Assembly: GCF_000764305.2 (NCBI RefSeq)
Contig: NW_025947191.1
Span: forward strand, 183,076-247,075
Source: Hyalella azteca
Taxonomy: Eukaryota; Arthropoda; Malacostraca; Amphipoda; Hyalellidae
DNA length: 64,000 nt
Direction of reading: 5' to 3'
The stretch's first letter is position 1. Every line of letters begins with the position of its first letter. Below are positions 25,129 to 35,749 of the stretch, piece after piece. Below the pieces are notes generated by a model. That model searched no databases. It had not been told where the DNA came from and saw only the letters and a program-made list of their open reading frames with translations. The translations under genes were made by a program, and so were the position numbers.

Positions 25129-26770
25129 CTTCTTTCCGGTCTAAACCCCAGGAAAGCCTCCGGCTCGGACAAAATCCCATGTCGACTTCTCAGAGAGACG
25201 GCCGCTGAGCTAGCAACCTGCACTGACGGCTCTCTTTAACAGATCGCTGTCCACAGAAGTCATCCCTGCCATCTGGAAGCACGCCCTGGTGCAGCCAATT
25301 ACAGACCCATTTCTATGGCCCGCGTGCTGTAAGCTCCTAGAGCATATCATTAGATCGGAGATCACAGACCACCTCGACCGCAACAGCCATTCTCAGTGGC
25401 TTCAGTTAGGAGAGGTCCTGTGAAACCCAGCTGATCCTGACGGTGGATGACCTTGCAGCGGAGGTCAACAGAGGTGGTCAGACCGACATGATCCCGCTCG
25501 ATTTTTCCAAACCTTTGATAAGGTCCCTCATCAGCGGTTACTCACCAAGCTGGACTATTATGGTGTCATGGGCATGACCAAGAGATGGATTTCCAACTTA
25601 CTCTCAGACCGCACCCAGCAAATCGTATAAGGTGAGAGCTCCAGCATCGGGTCAGTCGTGTCAGGAGTGCTTCAAGGTTACGTGTTGGGGCCTACCCTCT
25701 TCTTGGTATATATCAACGCCCTATGTGACGGAATCCAAGTCAAGGTTGGACTCTTCGCAGACGACACCGTCCTTTACTCTCGCATCAGAAGCCCACACGA
25801 CGTTGCTCTCCTGCAGGATGACCTCAACAAGCTGGAAGACAGTGAACGATCTTGGCAGATAGAGTTCAACGTCGAGAAGTGCCACCTCCTCTCAGTAACA
25901 AGGAAGAGGTCCCCGACACCTTCCAGCTATACCCTGCATGGCCAAACACTGAAATCCGTCAGGGACGCCACGTACTTCGGAATTACCATCATCAACAACC
26001 TGCATTGGGGGAACAATGTGTGGTCTGTCGCAGCAAAGGCCACGACGATAAGCACTTTCACCCACCGAAATCTGAAAGGATGCACCACGAACGTCCAGAC
26101 CCACTGCTATAAGAGCATGGTCCGACCGATTCTGGAATACGCATCTTCCGTGTGGGACCCGCACCAGCAGGGCCTAGTGTCCGAGCTGGAGGCAGTCCAG
26201 CGCAGATCCTCACGACGTATCCTTGGGGACTTCAGACCACTCTTAAGCGCTTCATCGATGGTGTCAAAATTAGGCTTCATGCCACTCGTGCAGAGAAGAG
26301 TAGCGGGCAGAGCCAGCATGATGTATAAAATCATGCATAAACTGGTGGACATGAACGTCCCACCTGGTAGGCTTCAGCCCGCAGTCAGAATCACCAGAGG
26401 TCACCATCAGAAACTCATAGTGCTGCATGCAAGAACTGATGTATACCGCCATCCATTCTTCCCTTCCGGTACTAGACTGTGGAACTCCCTCGCCCAGGAG
26501 ACCGTGGCAGCTCCTGACCTGACTGCCTTCAAAACAGCAGTGAAGGCTTGGCAACAGCGGCAGGGACTGGAGTCATTACTTATTTAATCTTAAACCTTTT
26601 ACTCTGTTATTATTAATCGAATGACTTATCTCATATTTGTGCCAATGTATGTGCCCATGTATGTATGTACGTATATGTATGCATGAACGTATATATAATT
26701 TTTAAAATTCATTGTGGAGCTTTTCCTCGAGCCATCGGGGTAACCACCTTTCTTCAATAAATATGTAAAA
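25129..26770 (+). mobile_element. Degenerate non-LTR retrotransposon (CR1/Jockey-like), 5'-truncated
   Basis: The open part (25658-26587, 309 codons) has the reverse-transcriptase palm: a degraded 'VLQGYVLGPTLFLVYINAL' (usual form PQGSVLGPLLFLIYINDL), 'LFADDTVLY' with the catalytic DD, then the thumb and the typical C-terminal 'GTRLWNSL' block. Upstream from about 25129, pieces such as 'NPRKASGSDKIP' and 'CCKLLEHIIRSEITDHLDRN' appear in different frames with stops, so the fingers domain is broken by indels. The endonuclease is absent. After the stop at 26587 a ~180-base 3' UTR ends in 'aataaatatgtaaaaaaa', likely the retrotransposed 3' end. It abuts composite repeat copy 1. Confidence 0.85.
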
Positions 26771-26814
26771 AAACGTGTCAATGGTACAAAACATTACATA
26801 ATTTCTAAGACCTA

Positions 26815-26900
26815 TATCCTCCTCTTGCTTCTATAATCGTCTGAACACGATTTGGCATGGATTTAACCACATTTGAACACGTTTTAGCTATTTCTTAATC
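26815..26900 (-). pseudogene. Relic of a Tc1/mariner transposase C-terminus, copy 1
   Basis: Minus-strand translation gives 'EIAKTCSNVVKSMPNRVQTI' then 'IEARGGY', matching the conserved end of Tc1-like transposases (SMPxRxxxVIxxxGG). The rest of the transposase is missing and a stop lies upstream. It is fused to a hairpin module at 26905. Confidence 0.65.
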
Positions 26901-26904
26901 AATA

Positions 26905-27060
26905 TACTAGGCTGCTTATCAGGCCAGGAAAGATAACGCGTGTTAGCGCTAGCAACTACGCTCATTTTGTGCAGGTGTGGTGCACAAAAACCTTTTCACC
27001 TGCTTTGCTAAATTTCATCTTATCCGTGAAATTAGCAACGCAGGAAGTTAAAGTCGCGTT
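26905..27060 (+). repeat. Hairpin-module remnant with 'ctcattttgtgcagg' tail
   Basis: Half-hairpin 'gctgcttatcaggcc', then 'aaagataacgcgtgttagcg' and 'gctcattttgtgcaggtg'. Matches 28785-28960 and 38685-38830. Confidence 0.6.
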
Positions 27061-27061
27061 C

Positions 27062-27211
27062 ACCTCAAGCTCTCCGACTGTAATTCAATAGTCGACATGG
27101 CCGACTGAAACTCGATAGAGTTGATACGGCCGACTGTAACTCGATAGAGTTGATACTGCCGACTGAAACTCGATAGAGTTGATACTGCCGACTGTAACTC
27201 GATAGAGTTGA
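27062..27211. repeat. 29-bp minisatellite (gccgactgtaactcgatag)
   Basis: Five copies. Arrays of the same unit occur at 34416-34515, beside the assembly gap, and at 38840-38945, each linked to the same dispersed repeats. Confidence 0.92.
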
Positions 27212-28070
27212 TAAATATAGGGGCTGTTGAGGCGCGTATCCAGGATACTTATCGTGTCGGGATATTGTATATAGGGGCTTTTGGGGCGCGTATCCAGGAT
27301 ACTTGTCGTGTCGTGGATACTTAAATAACGTGTCGGGATGTTTTCGGGACCAGAAAATGTATCGAATTATCGAGAATAGCAAGGTATAGCATAACTGTGG
27401 AAAAAAATTGGACCAGGAATTTAGTTTTTAAATTGATTAGAATGACATTTGTTCATGAATTTAAATCAGAAGGCAATTTTTCAAGTATTGAAACAAAAAT
27501 CTACTGTGTAAATTCTAACAAGTTCCAGAATCTATAAAAAAATATGGGTTTGATCTGATATTTTTTTCGTTAGCGTACATTCGCTTGTTTATTATAACCG
27601 CGATTAGGAAAAAGAGGTTTTGGATGACAGAATTCTAGAATTGCAGGGATTATTGATCCCGTGCCACGCTGGACGGAGCTGCTAGTTCAGAATAAATGAA
27701 AAATTGTACACGCAAATTTGCCGAACACACTCACGCTTTTTAAGAACACACACCGAGCACACATTTCCGAGCCCTGCCAGTATCTCTGTTCCTGCAGCAC
27801 CTGAGCTGCGCTGCATGATAAGCAAGAGGCCGCTTATCAGGCCGGGCAAGATAACGAGTGTTTGCAACCTCACACTTTACAGAACGTAGGGTCATGCTTT
27901 TTACATTCTACACGCTAAATAAACTACTGCGTTAAGCTTTCTCTTATTCTGTACCTTCGTATCGCCTATCAATTTCATCAGCTGAGCTGGGGAGCTTTTC
28001 TCTGGATGATGGAGATGGCGGGGCGCTATTGATGTGGGTGATGGCAGTGATGGTGGGGAGCTACACTGAA
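27212..28070 (+). repeat. Dispersed ~850-bp repeat, plus copy
   Basis: Counterpart of 130-930. It contains two 'cgtatccaggatactt' units at the left, an AT-rich middle and a good hairpin GATAAGC...GCTTATC (27817-27838) followed by 'aggccgggcaagataacgag'. Confidence 0.65.
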
Positions 28071-28250
28071 GAATGATGATAAGGCTATAGCAACTAATGG
28101 ATATATCGGGAAATTTTGTTATTTAAGAGTATTTATATTTTAATCATTAGAGCAGACTCTATGTATGATGAAGTAAAGAAGTAATCAGAAGAGCACTAAC
28201 ATACCTCTGTGTAAGTGGAGCAAGCGTCGGATCATGACTCTCAATTAATT

Positions 28251-28377
28251 TAGCTGGGTAATTCAGCAGTAATACCAGCTGGATAATTCAGCAGTAATAC
28301 CAGCTGTATAATTCAGCAGTAATACCAGCTGGGTAATTCAGCAGTAATACCAGCTGGGTAATTCAGCAGTAATACCA
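28251..28377. repeat. 25-bp minisatellite (gctgggtaattcagcagtaa)
   Basis: Five copies; a 1-2 copy relic lies at 37793-37830. Confidence 0.9.
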
Positions 28378-28693
28378 AATGCAAAGAAAAAATAAATGCA
28401 AAGAAAGCAAAAAATGAACTTTTAAAATTTCTTGAACGCATATTGTTTGGAAAAATAACATTATATTCCTTACAGTTACACTAATAACTATCGCCTATAG
28501 AGCGCTTTTTGGATATCGTTTTCACTTCTTTTGGAAAGTATTTTTTCTTTCCCCCACCCCACACTTTTCATCATGCAGTGCCGTGCAAATTAGTTCAGGC
28601 AGTGCTGAAATAAGAAAAATTTGGGCTAAATTTAACTTTTATGTGAAAAAACATGTAAATGGTACAAAAATTATATAGTTAGTAGGAGATATT

Positions 28694-28780
28694 ACCTCCT
28701 CTTGGTTTTATAAGTATCTGAACGCGATCTGGCATGGATTTGGCAGCAGTTGAACACATTTTAGCCACTTCTTCATTAAT
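28694..28780 (-). pseudogene. Relic of a Tc1/mariner transposase C-terminus, copy 2
   Basis: Minus-strand translation gives 'EEVAKMCSTAAKSMPDRVQI' then 'LIKPRGG', better preserved than copy 1. It is joined to a hairpin-module remnant at 28785-28970 in the same order as copy 1, so the two parts move or duplicate together. A shorter third relic is at 38635-38685. Confidence 0.68.
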
Positions 28781-28784
28781 ATAC

Positions 28785-28970
28785 CAGGTCGCTTATCAGG
28801 CCCGGAAAGATAACGAGTGTTAGCGCCTGCAACTGCGCTCATTTTGTGCAGGTGTTGTGCACAAAAATCACGAGTTTAATTACTTTAAATTTAACCTTTT
28901 CCGTGAAGTTAGCAACGCCGCGTAGGAAGTTAATGTTGCGTTCACCTCAAGACGCTCATTTTACCTGCAA
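28785..28970 (+). repeat. Hairpin-module remnant with 'ctcattttgtgcagg' tail, copy 2
   Basis: 'ggtcgcttatcaggcccgga' then 'aagataacgagtgttagcgc' and 'ctcattttgtgcaggtgttg', as after the first Tc1 relic. Confidence 0.6.
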
Positions 28971-29641
28971 GACGATCCTAGAAACTGGTAGGAATGAGCT
29001 AGGCCAATTGAATATGAATCCTTGCAATTAATTCCTGCATTTCTATCATACCGTATTGTTTATTACTTAAGATATAGACAGTTAATGATATGATTTATTT
29101 TTACAAGTCTTCTATAGCTGTCAAGGGTTCCATTTCATTACACGTCATTCATAACGACGTGTACAAGGTTGCAATTAGCTCAATTAAATTCCTTCGTTCT
29201 TATCTGCCTAACAACCAGCAAACTCTCAATCAAATAAGGAAACCTTCTCCTCGTATTACTTCTCTTTCGTGAGTGTAATGACCGACTCTGACAATGCACA
29301 GGTGTGGAATATTATTTTTAGCGTTCATAACCCTAAAGAAAGTCTTGCATCCTGCTTGGTTTCCCTCTCAGCTTTCATACATTCCATCAATAACAGTTTC
29401 GTAACTGGACATATAAAACAAGTGAGCAATGCTGCTTTGCGATAGATGGGAAATGGACAGGAATTGATTGATAGACATCCGTGAGGCAGTAAGATTGTAG
29501 TTTTCCGTTTTAGAGAGAGGCCGTCTTTTTTCTCGGTTAAAGTTTAAATACGGGCATACATGATTAGTTTACTGTAGAAAATTTCGATTATAACTCTTAA
29601 TGGACGTTATTCAACCGTCGAAAACACTCGTTCTACTGTAG

Positions 29642-29929
29642 GTCATTGACCAGTTTCAAATTCTCTCCGTGATTGCGGCCGTTTGCCGCAAGCACCTCGC
29701 AAACGCGTCGATCTGGGCCTTTTGTCCACTTGAACCTGCGTCCAAGCAGTCTACGGACGGCATGGCCTCCTCTTCCCTGGACAGTGAGCGGCCTCTGTCA
29801 GTGAGGACAATTAAACGGCCGCACAAGTGCCGTGATATGTCCTCGGCTTACATTGATTATGCCGGTGGGAATGATACAAGCGTTAACGCTGGCTCAAACT
29901 TTATTTGGCTTAGCCAGCGGAGGGATTAA
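29642..29929 (+). CDS. Possible terminal coding exon, unrecognised
   Basis: A frame of 95 codons opens right after a plausible acceptor (ctactgtag|GTCATT) and ends at a TAA. It is locally GC-rich and reads 'VIDQFQILSVIAAVCRKHLA' followed by 'ASIWAFCPLEPASKQS', a Ser-rich stretch and a basic 'RTIKRPHKCRD' segment. No homology is recognised and no upstream exon was found. It could instead be a chance frame in a GC-richer patch. Confidence 0.3.
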   Translation, partial: VIDQFQILSVIAAVCRKHLANASIWAFCPLEPASKQSTDGMASSSLDSERPLSVRTIKRPHKCRDMSSAYIDYAGGNDTSVNAGSNFIWLSQRRD

Positions 29930-29934
29930 GACGC

Positions 29935-30640
29935 ATTTGGATTTTATGCTTTAATCGACCTCAAAACGCTGTGGATTCGAAAATAATGACAATAAAAAGG
30001 AATAAAAAAACTAGCTAAATCTGATTGGAAATTATATAATATACCAAATATCATCACAATGACATATATGGCAATAAGGAAGGACTTCTTAAATTCATCA
30101 CGAAATTGACTTACGTATGTGCTTGGCCCCTACTTTCCTGAATCCTGAATGAAAGAAGTCCCTAATACATTGAACAGTCTTACTAGCACACTGAATGATA
30201 GCTGCGGGCTAAACAAATGACAGAAATAATGGAACATAAATGTACATATAACCAAGTCATGATATTTCTCAAGTAATATTTCATAGTAGTATATTAAAAA
30301 ATTTAGAAAGGACACAACACCAAATAACCTAGTCGTCGCACGTGTCGAAATAAAGAACAACTGACGTGCGAGATGTAGCGGCTAATGAATGGTTCCTATA
30401 GAGTGTTGCCACCAGGTGCATGAAGAAAAAATATACAAAAAGAGAACTAAATACTAGACAGGAAAATAAATCCTGTTGCACAGGACAAGCGTTGAGGAGG
30501 CAATGATAGGAGGAGGGTGGAGGGACAGGAACAAGGAGGGATGTCGAAAGCTCATTCAAAAAGCATTCATTTTCACATGTGTAGTTAGCTAATAACAGAA
30601 ATGAGTTAAGCGCATTATTCACCTATTCAATCACTAGTTC
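29935..30640. other. No gene seen
   Basis: AT-rich with short chance frames only. Confidence 0.35.
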
Positions 30641-30719
30641 CATTCAATGTTTTGTGTATTCAGGTTATTTTCATAAAGGGGCTGTTGGCTATATATCCCC
30701 TTTATTGTCATAAAGGGTA

Positions 30720-33035
30720 TGTATAGGGGCAGTTGGGGCCCATATCCAGGATACTTATAGTGTCGGGATATTATATATAGGGGCTGTTGGGACGCGTATC
30801 CAGGATACTTATCGCGTCGGGATATTGCTTGGCCATGGAAATTTATTCTGAGTGGGACAATGGCATGGCATTGGCATCTACTTGGAGTTTCATGTTCTAG
30901 GGAAAATGAATAGATGAACGGGTCTTCCTTTAATAATAACACGTTCGGTTTATTATTGCTAGCGTGATTAGGAATAACGGGTTAAGGGTGACGGGATCCT
31001 ACAATTGGGATGTTTTTCGATCCCGAGACCAGCCGTGCTAACCTGCTAGCTTGATATGGATAAAAAATTTTAGCACTAAGTCCGGCGTGCTTACTCATGC
31101 TTTTTTAGAACATTACCGAGCCCTGCCACGATTTCTGTTACCTGCAGCGCCCGAGGTGCGCGGCGAGATAAGCAGGAGGACGCTTATCAGGCCTGGCAAG
31201 ATAACGAGTGTCAGCGCATGCAACTACGCGTCTTCTGGTGCACGTGTGTGGTTTTACTCTTCATTTTCGTAATTTTAAACTTAGTACTCATCAAGCTTAC
31301 TATTTTTCCTGCACTCCATATCCTCCTTTATTTGTACAGGTTCAGTTTAAGCATTTTATCGAGATTCTTTTTTGAGGGCTGTAAAAATGAAAGGAATTGA
31401 TTGAAAAATGTCTGCACTGTCATAAGATCGCAGTTACAACTTCCGGGCAGAATTTAAGAGAACTCTGTTTCGCTTAGACTTCTGCCTTAAATTTGAAATA
31501 AGAACAAAGAACTCGTATAATGTAAGTAATGGTTAGCGGCAAATACCACTCTTATATTGATATTTGTTGAAATATAAATTAGTACGTATCCCCCATTATT
31601 CATAGAACAGTTTAATGTCTGTTCAGCTTCCGGGCGTATTGACGTTTTTGCCATTTTTTCAGAACCACTTGAGGCAAGTGCAGACTTAGGGCGTTGTCTC
31701 CTCATCCGCCGAACTCTGTAGTCAGCATGCAGCATTCCTCAGCGATCTATTTTGCTGGTTGTGGGCTAGGGAATTTTCGCTTTAATAGCGCCCAAAGTGT
31801 TTTATACAGATGTTCCTATATCAATTTTCATGTGTTTAGTAGTGTATCGGGGCTGCTGCTGTCGCGCTCATCTAACAATATCTCAGCGTACTGTCTTGCA
31901 GCTGAAGCAGTAATTAGCATATGAGTTTAAGTGTTTCTGAGATCTGCGCTAATGTTCCAGAACAGCAAGAGCTAGAAATTCTGATATGTTCAGAACCTTT
32001 CCCGCGCGCCTCGGTGGACATTATTGGACCACTAAGGACAGAAAATTGACAGAAAACTCGAAATTGGGTTTTCTAATTGGGATAAATGAATTTGACCATA
32101 AAGACGAAAAATAATTTTTTTTTATATTTTCGAATAAGCACCCACAAGGATTTCCGAGTTGGGGCTTGCAGAATTCTAATATTTCAGAGATTATGGACAC
32201 GCCGGCTAGCCCGATAGTTTGAACTAACTGAAAAGTTTTAGCACATAATCTGTCGTACTAACTCATACTTTTTTGGTTGATTTTGAAGTCCTGCCACAAT
32301 CTGTGTTACCAGCAGCAGCTGAGCTGCGCGGCAAGATAAGCAAGAGGCCGCTTATCAGGCCAGGGAAGATAACGAGTGTCAGCGCCTGCAACTACGCGCC
32401 TTCTGGTGCAGCTTTAGCTTTTAAATTACACATTTGTGACTCCAACTAAGTATTCTTCTGTCTTTTTCATATCGACCTTAAAATCGTCTATCGGTTCAAT
32501 AGGAAATTGGTGTGAGCAGCCGTTTTTTACGGCTCAATGAAACAATAAAATAATTAGAAAAATATCAATAAAGCCACCCAGTTCCGCCTAAGTTCGATGG
32601 TTTAAAGTTCAATAAGGTGTGATATATCACTTATGGGCTGCCGCCTGTAATTTGTAACAGAGCGGAAGTGTGCAATTCCTCCCTAAAATTCATTCCACAG
32701 TACTGGCTGAATTTCTGCTCAAGAATACTGGCGTACTAGAATACTCGATATCATCATACTGGCTGAATCTTTGGTCCTCGGCAATGCTACAATTTTGAAC
32801 CACGAAACCAGAGGGACTCTGAAGCTTGCTTTTCTCACCTTCGCCGAGTTGGTTTATCTGCCGTCGCAGATTTCGTTGTGCGTTATATATGTACGAGCGC
32901 TTTCAAGACCAGAATTTAGCTAAGGCTCGGTGATTGAAAAACATCAAACTTGCAATTTCTTCATGCATATTATACAACTCAAATTACTAGTGAAAGATAC
33001 AATCGTGTGAATTTCTCACCACAAACGCAGCTCTA
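30720..33035 (+). repeat. Long dispersed element, copy B
   Basis: Collinear with copy A. Good hairpins are at 31167-31188 and 32335-32356, in modules ~1.17 kb apart (1.54 kb in copy A). It ends at the same 'ccacaaacgcagct' as copy A, after which the two flanks are unrelated, marking a shared right boundary. Confidence 0.65.
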
Positions 33036-33479
33036 ATTTATAGACCCAAGCCCCGCCACGCCGTTATCAGAGCCGCTTGTCCGTCATCCGAGATAGCGCA
33101 GCAAGAGGCTCCTGTGGCGCGGTCTTCCGGTGAACGCGTGTCAGCAAACTTATTTATTCATTTGTGAAGTTAATGAATTTATGAGGAACAGGATGTAAAA
33201 GAACAACAACGAATTGATGATTGATACGAGAAAGATCGTTAATTAAATTTACGATTTCGGTCAGGCCTCGTCTCATGCATTTTCATCACTAAAGTCTTTC
33301 ACGTCAGTAGACATACGAGATAAAAATTAAATTCAGGTATTGATGTGTATGGATATTTGTATTGTCAGGGAGCTGAGAATCGAATAATTTTAATTTCACC
33401 CGGCAGAGGCAAATTAAAATTGTAAATCTAATAAGAATTTGTCAAAGATTGTATGTTTGTATTCCGGCACCGTAGTATA

Positions 33480-33535
33480 TATGTGGGTAATTGAGGCGCG
33501 CGTCCATGATACATTAAATTATTGCGTCGGGATAT
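33480..33535 (+). repeat. Short 'ggcgcgcgtcc...gcgtcgggatat' repeat
   Basis: A diverged single unit of the family found at 18890-19000, immediately upstream of the 15-bp array. Confidence 0.5.
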
Positions 33536-33639
33536 ACTACCTGGAGGTGGAAATTACAGGTCCAGGCCTGGAATAAATTCGCATTCTTGTTGCACTCAAA
33601 GAAGACGCCTTCAGCTGCCACTTGATCTATTTGGACATA

Positions 33640-33863
33640 ATATTCTTGCACTTGATCTTCTTGCACTTGGTCGTCCTGCACACGATCTTCCTGTTCCTGA
33701 TCTTCCTGCACTTGATATTCCTGCACTTGATCTTCCTGCATCTAATATTCCTGCACTTGATCTTCCTGCACTTGATCTTCCTGCACTTGATATTCCTGCA
33801 CTTGATCTTCCTGCACTTGATCTTCCTGCACTTGATCTTCCTGCACTTGATCTTCCTGCACTT
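33640..33863. repeat. 15-bp minisatellite running into the assembly gap
   Basis: About 15 units of 'cttcctgcacttgat', the same unit as at 22333. The array is cut by the N run, so its true length is unknown. Confidence 0.95.
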
Positions 33864-34415
33864 NNNNNNNNNNNNNNNNNNNNNNNNNNNNNNNNNNNNN
33901 NNNNNNNNNNNNNNNNNNNNNNNNNNNNNNNNNNNNNNNNNNNNNNNNNNNNNNNNNNNNNNNNNNNNNNNNNNNNNNNNNNNNNNNNNNNNNNNNNNNN
34001 NNNNNNNNNNNNNNNNNNNNNNNNNNNNNNNNNNNNNNNNNNNNNNNNNNNNNNNNNNNNNNNNNNNNNNNNNNNNNNNNNNNNNNNNNNNNNNNNNNNN
34101 NNNNNNNNNNNNNNNNNNNNNNNNNNNNNNNNNNNNNNNNNNNNNNNNNNNNNNNNNNNNNNNNNNNNNNNNNNNNNNNNNNNNNNNNNNNNNNNNNNNN
34201 NNNNNNNNNNNNNNNNNNNNNNNNNNNNNNNNNNNNNNNNNNNNNNNNNNNNNNNNNNNNNNNNNNNNNNNNNNNNNNNNNNNNNNNNNNNNNNNNNNNN
34301 NNNNNNNNNNNNNNNNNNNNNNNNNNNNNNNNNNNNNNNNNNNNNNNNNNNNNNNNNNNNNNNNNNNNNNNNNNNNNNNNNNNNNNNNNNNNNNNNNNNN
34401 NNNNNNNNNNNNNNN
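33864..34415. other. Assembly gap, 552 N
   Basis: A run of unknown bases flanked on the left by the 15-bp array and on the right by the 29-bp array. Long frames across it are artefacts. Confidence 1.
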
Positions 34416-34515
34416 TGCCGACTGTAACTCGATAGAGTTGATACTGCCGACTGTAACTCGATAGAGTCGATACTGCCGACTGTAACTCGATAGAGTTGAT
34501 ACTGCCGACTGTAAC
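34416..34515. repeat. 29-bp minisatellite right of the gap
   Basis: At least 3.5 copies of the 'gccgactgtaactcgatag' unit, truncated by the gap on the left. Confidence 0.92.
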
Positions 34516-35263
34516 TAGGTTTCAAATGCACCTTTCTTGAGTTGACGTGCGTAGAGTGCCTCTACTGAGTACTCTGTAGATTTCTTGCAGTGTGTGTTAT
34601 CGGTTATTTAGGATCTGGTGATTCTAGGTTAATTATCATGATTCTGCAATTAAATTATTTAAAGGTTGGTGATAGTTCACCTCACTAACGGCTTAAACAG
34701 GGCAATAATATATAGTATTAACGAAAACTTAAGGCGTGACATAAAAATCCGAAAGAAATAATTGAGTTTTTTCGTGGATTTTCGGCCATGTTTTTCTTCT
34801 GCTTATTGGGTCTTGAGATGAAACGTATAAAGCTGTTGGAGAAAGTGCAAGTCCCGCCAAGTTCGTTCAACGAAGTGTCAATCACGCTTATACTGAGGGA
34901 TGACGTCTGAGTCAAGTCACTCTAGAATATAAATCAGAAAATTTATCAATTACAATCACGGAACATAGGGAAGTTTTTCTAGCACCACTAAAATTATGAC
35001 CGTATTTTAATTTCCTAATCAATTCAATCATTTTAAATTGTTGCGATAAATGAAATCAATTTATTAGTTCATTATTGGCTATCAGTGTTGCTTTAATTGA
35101 ACTGAATATAAGGCACAGCATCTTTATTGCAATAACAGGCCGTGCAGCGGCTTAGGATCTTTACAAAACACCTTCACTGACGCAGAAATGTACGTATTCC
35201 CTGCCGGAGTTACGGTGTATGGATTGTCAGCCCTGGTGGTGGATGGGTCACATGAAGCAGGTG
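34516..35263. other. No gene seen
   Basis: AT-rich, without supported features. Confidence 0.35.
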
Positions 35264-35473
35264 CACTGTTAAAAAAATCACCGTTAAACGGTATCACCGG
35301 CGTTTTAGTGGCCGGCCGACACGTGAAAAGAAACACCGAATGGCAATTTTTATTTAAATTTAACACTAGAAACCTGTACAACATCTAAAGTAAACGGCGA
35401 AACGGTTTATTTTCAAGTGGCGGCCGGCCGCTAGAACGCCGGTGAGACAGTTTTTTAACGTTTTTCTAACACT
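35264..35473. mobile_element. MITE with long inverted ends, copy 1
   Basis: About 210 bases. The ends pair as 'cactgttaaaaaaa' with 'tttttctaacact', followed inward by 'caccggcgttttagtggccg' pairing with 'ggccgctagaacgccggtg'. There is no coding capacity. It is the same family as 55603-55815. Confidence 0.8.
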
Positions 35474-35749
35474 ATATAGACAGTCCTCCGGGCGGCTGGT
35501 GCAGTAGGCTCTAAGTCTCCATCAGTTTTCCAAAGTAGAGAGCGTCACGACAAACTAGTAGAGTGGATCCAATGACGTTTATTTCTGGTAAATGCAAGAC
35601 TTAGTCCCACGGGTACACTGTGACATCCAAAAAAGCTGCTCCGGTGTGCAGTCCAAGTTTGGTGGTCTTCACTTCCCCAATGGGCGCACCTTTTTCTTAG
35701 AAAATTGATTAGAGGTGCGGAAGGAGAACATATGCATCGCTAAATCAAG

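Larger units (their letters stand above)
23520..25130 (+). repeat. Composite repeat, copy 1
   Basis: Order: an AT-rich block with 'aaaaagattattttaaagtt', 'gcgagcctcgcttattttgc', a GC-rich ~130-base block with 'gttgatcgcgaccagcgccc', a 24-bp minisatellite, a 25-bp minisatellite, then 'gcatcggaggccatgtttca'. The same order is seen at 35750-37290 and, shortened, at 38920-39810. No intact reading frame runs through it. Confidence 0.75.

Noticed and set aside
20135..31924. Homologous frames at 20135-20374 and 31694-31924 as a conserved gene pair
   Set aside because: They are positional copies within the duplicated element but differ by frameshifts, so protein conservation is not supported.
33522..34531. 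Approximately 300-codon frames across the gap
   Set aside because: They consist mostly of unknown bases from the N run plus minisatellite.
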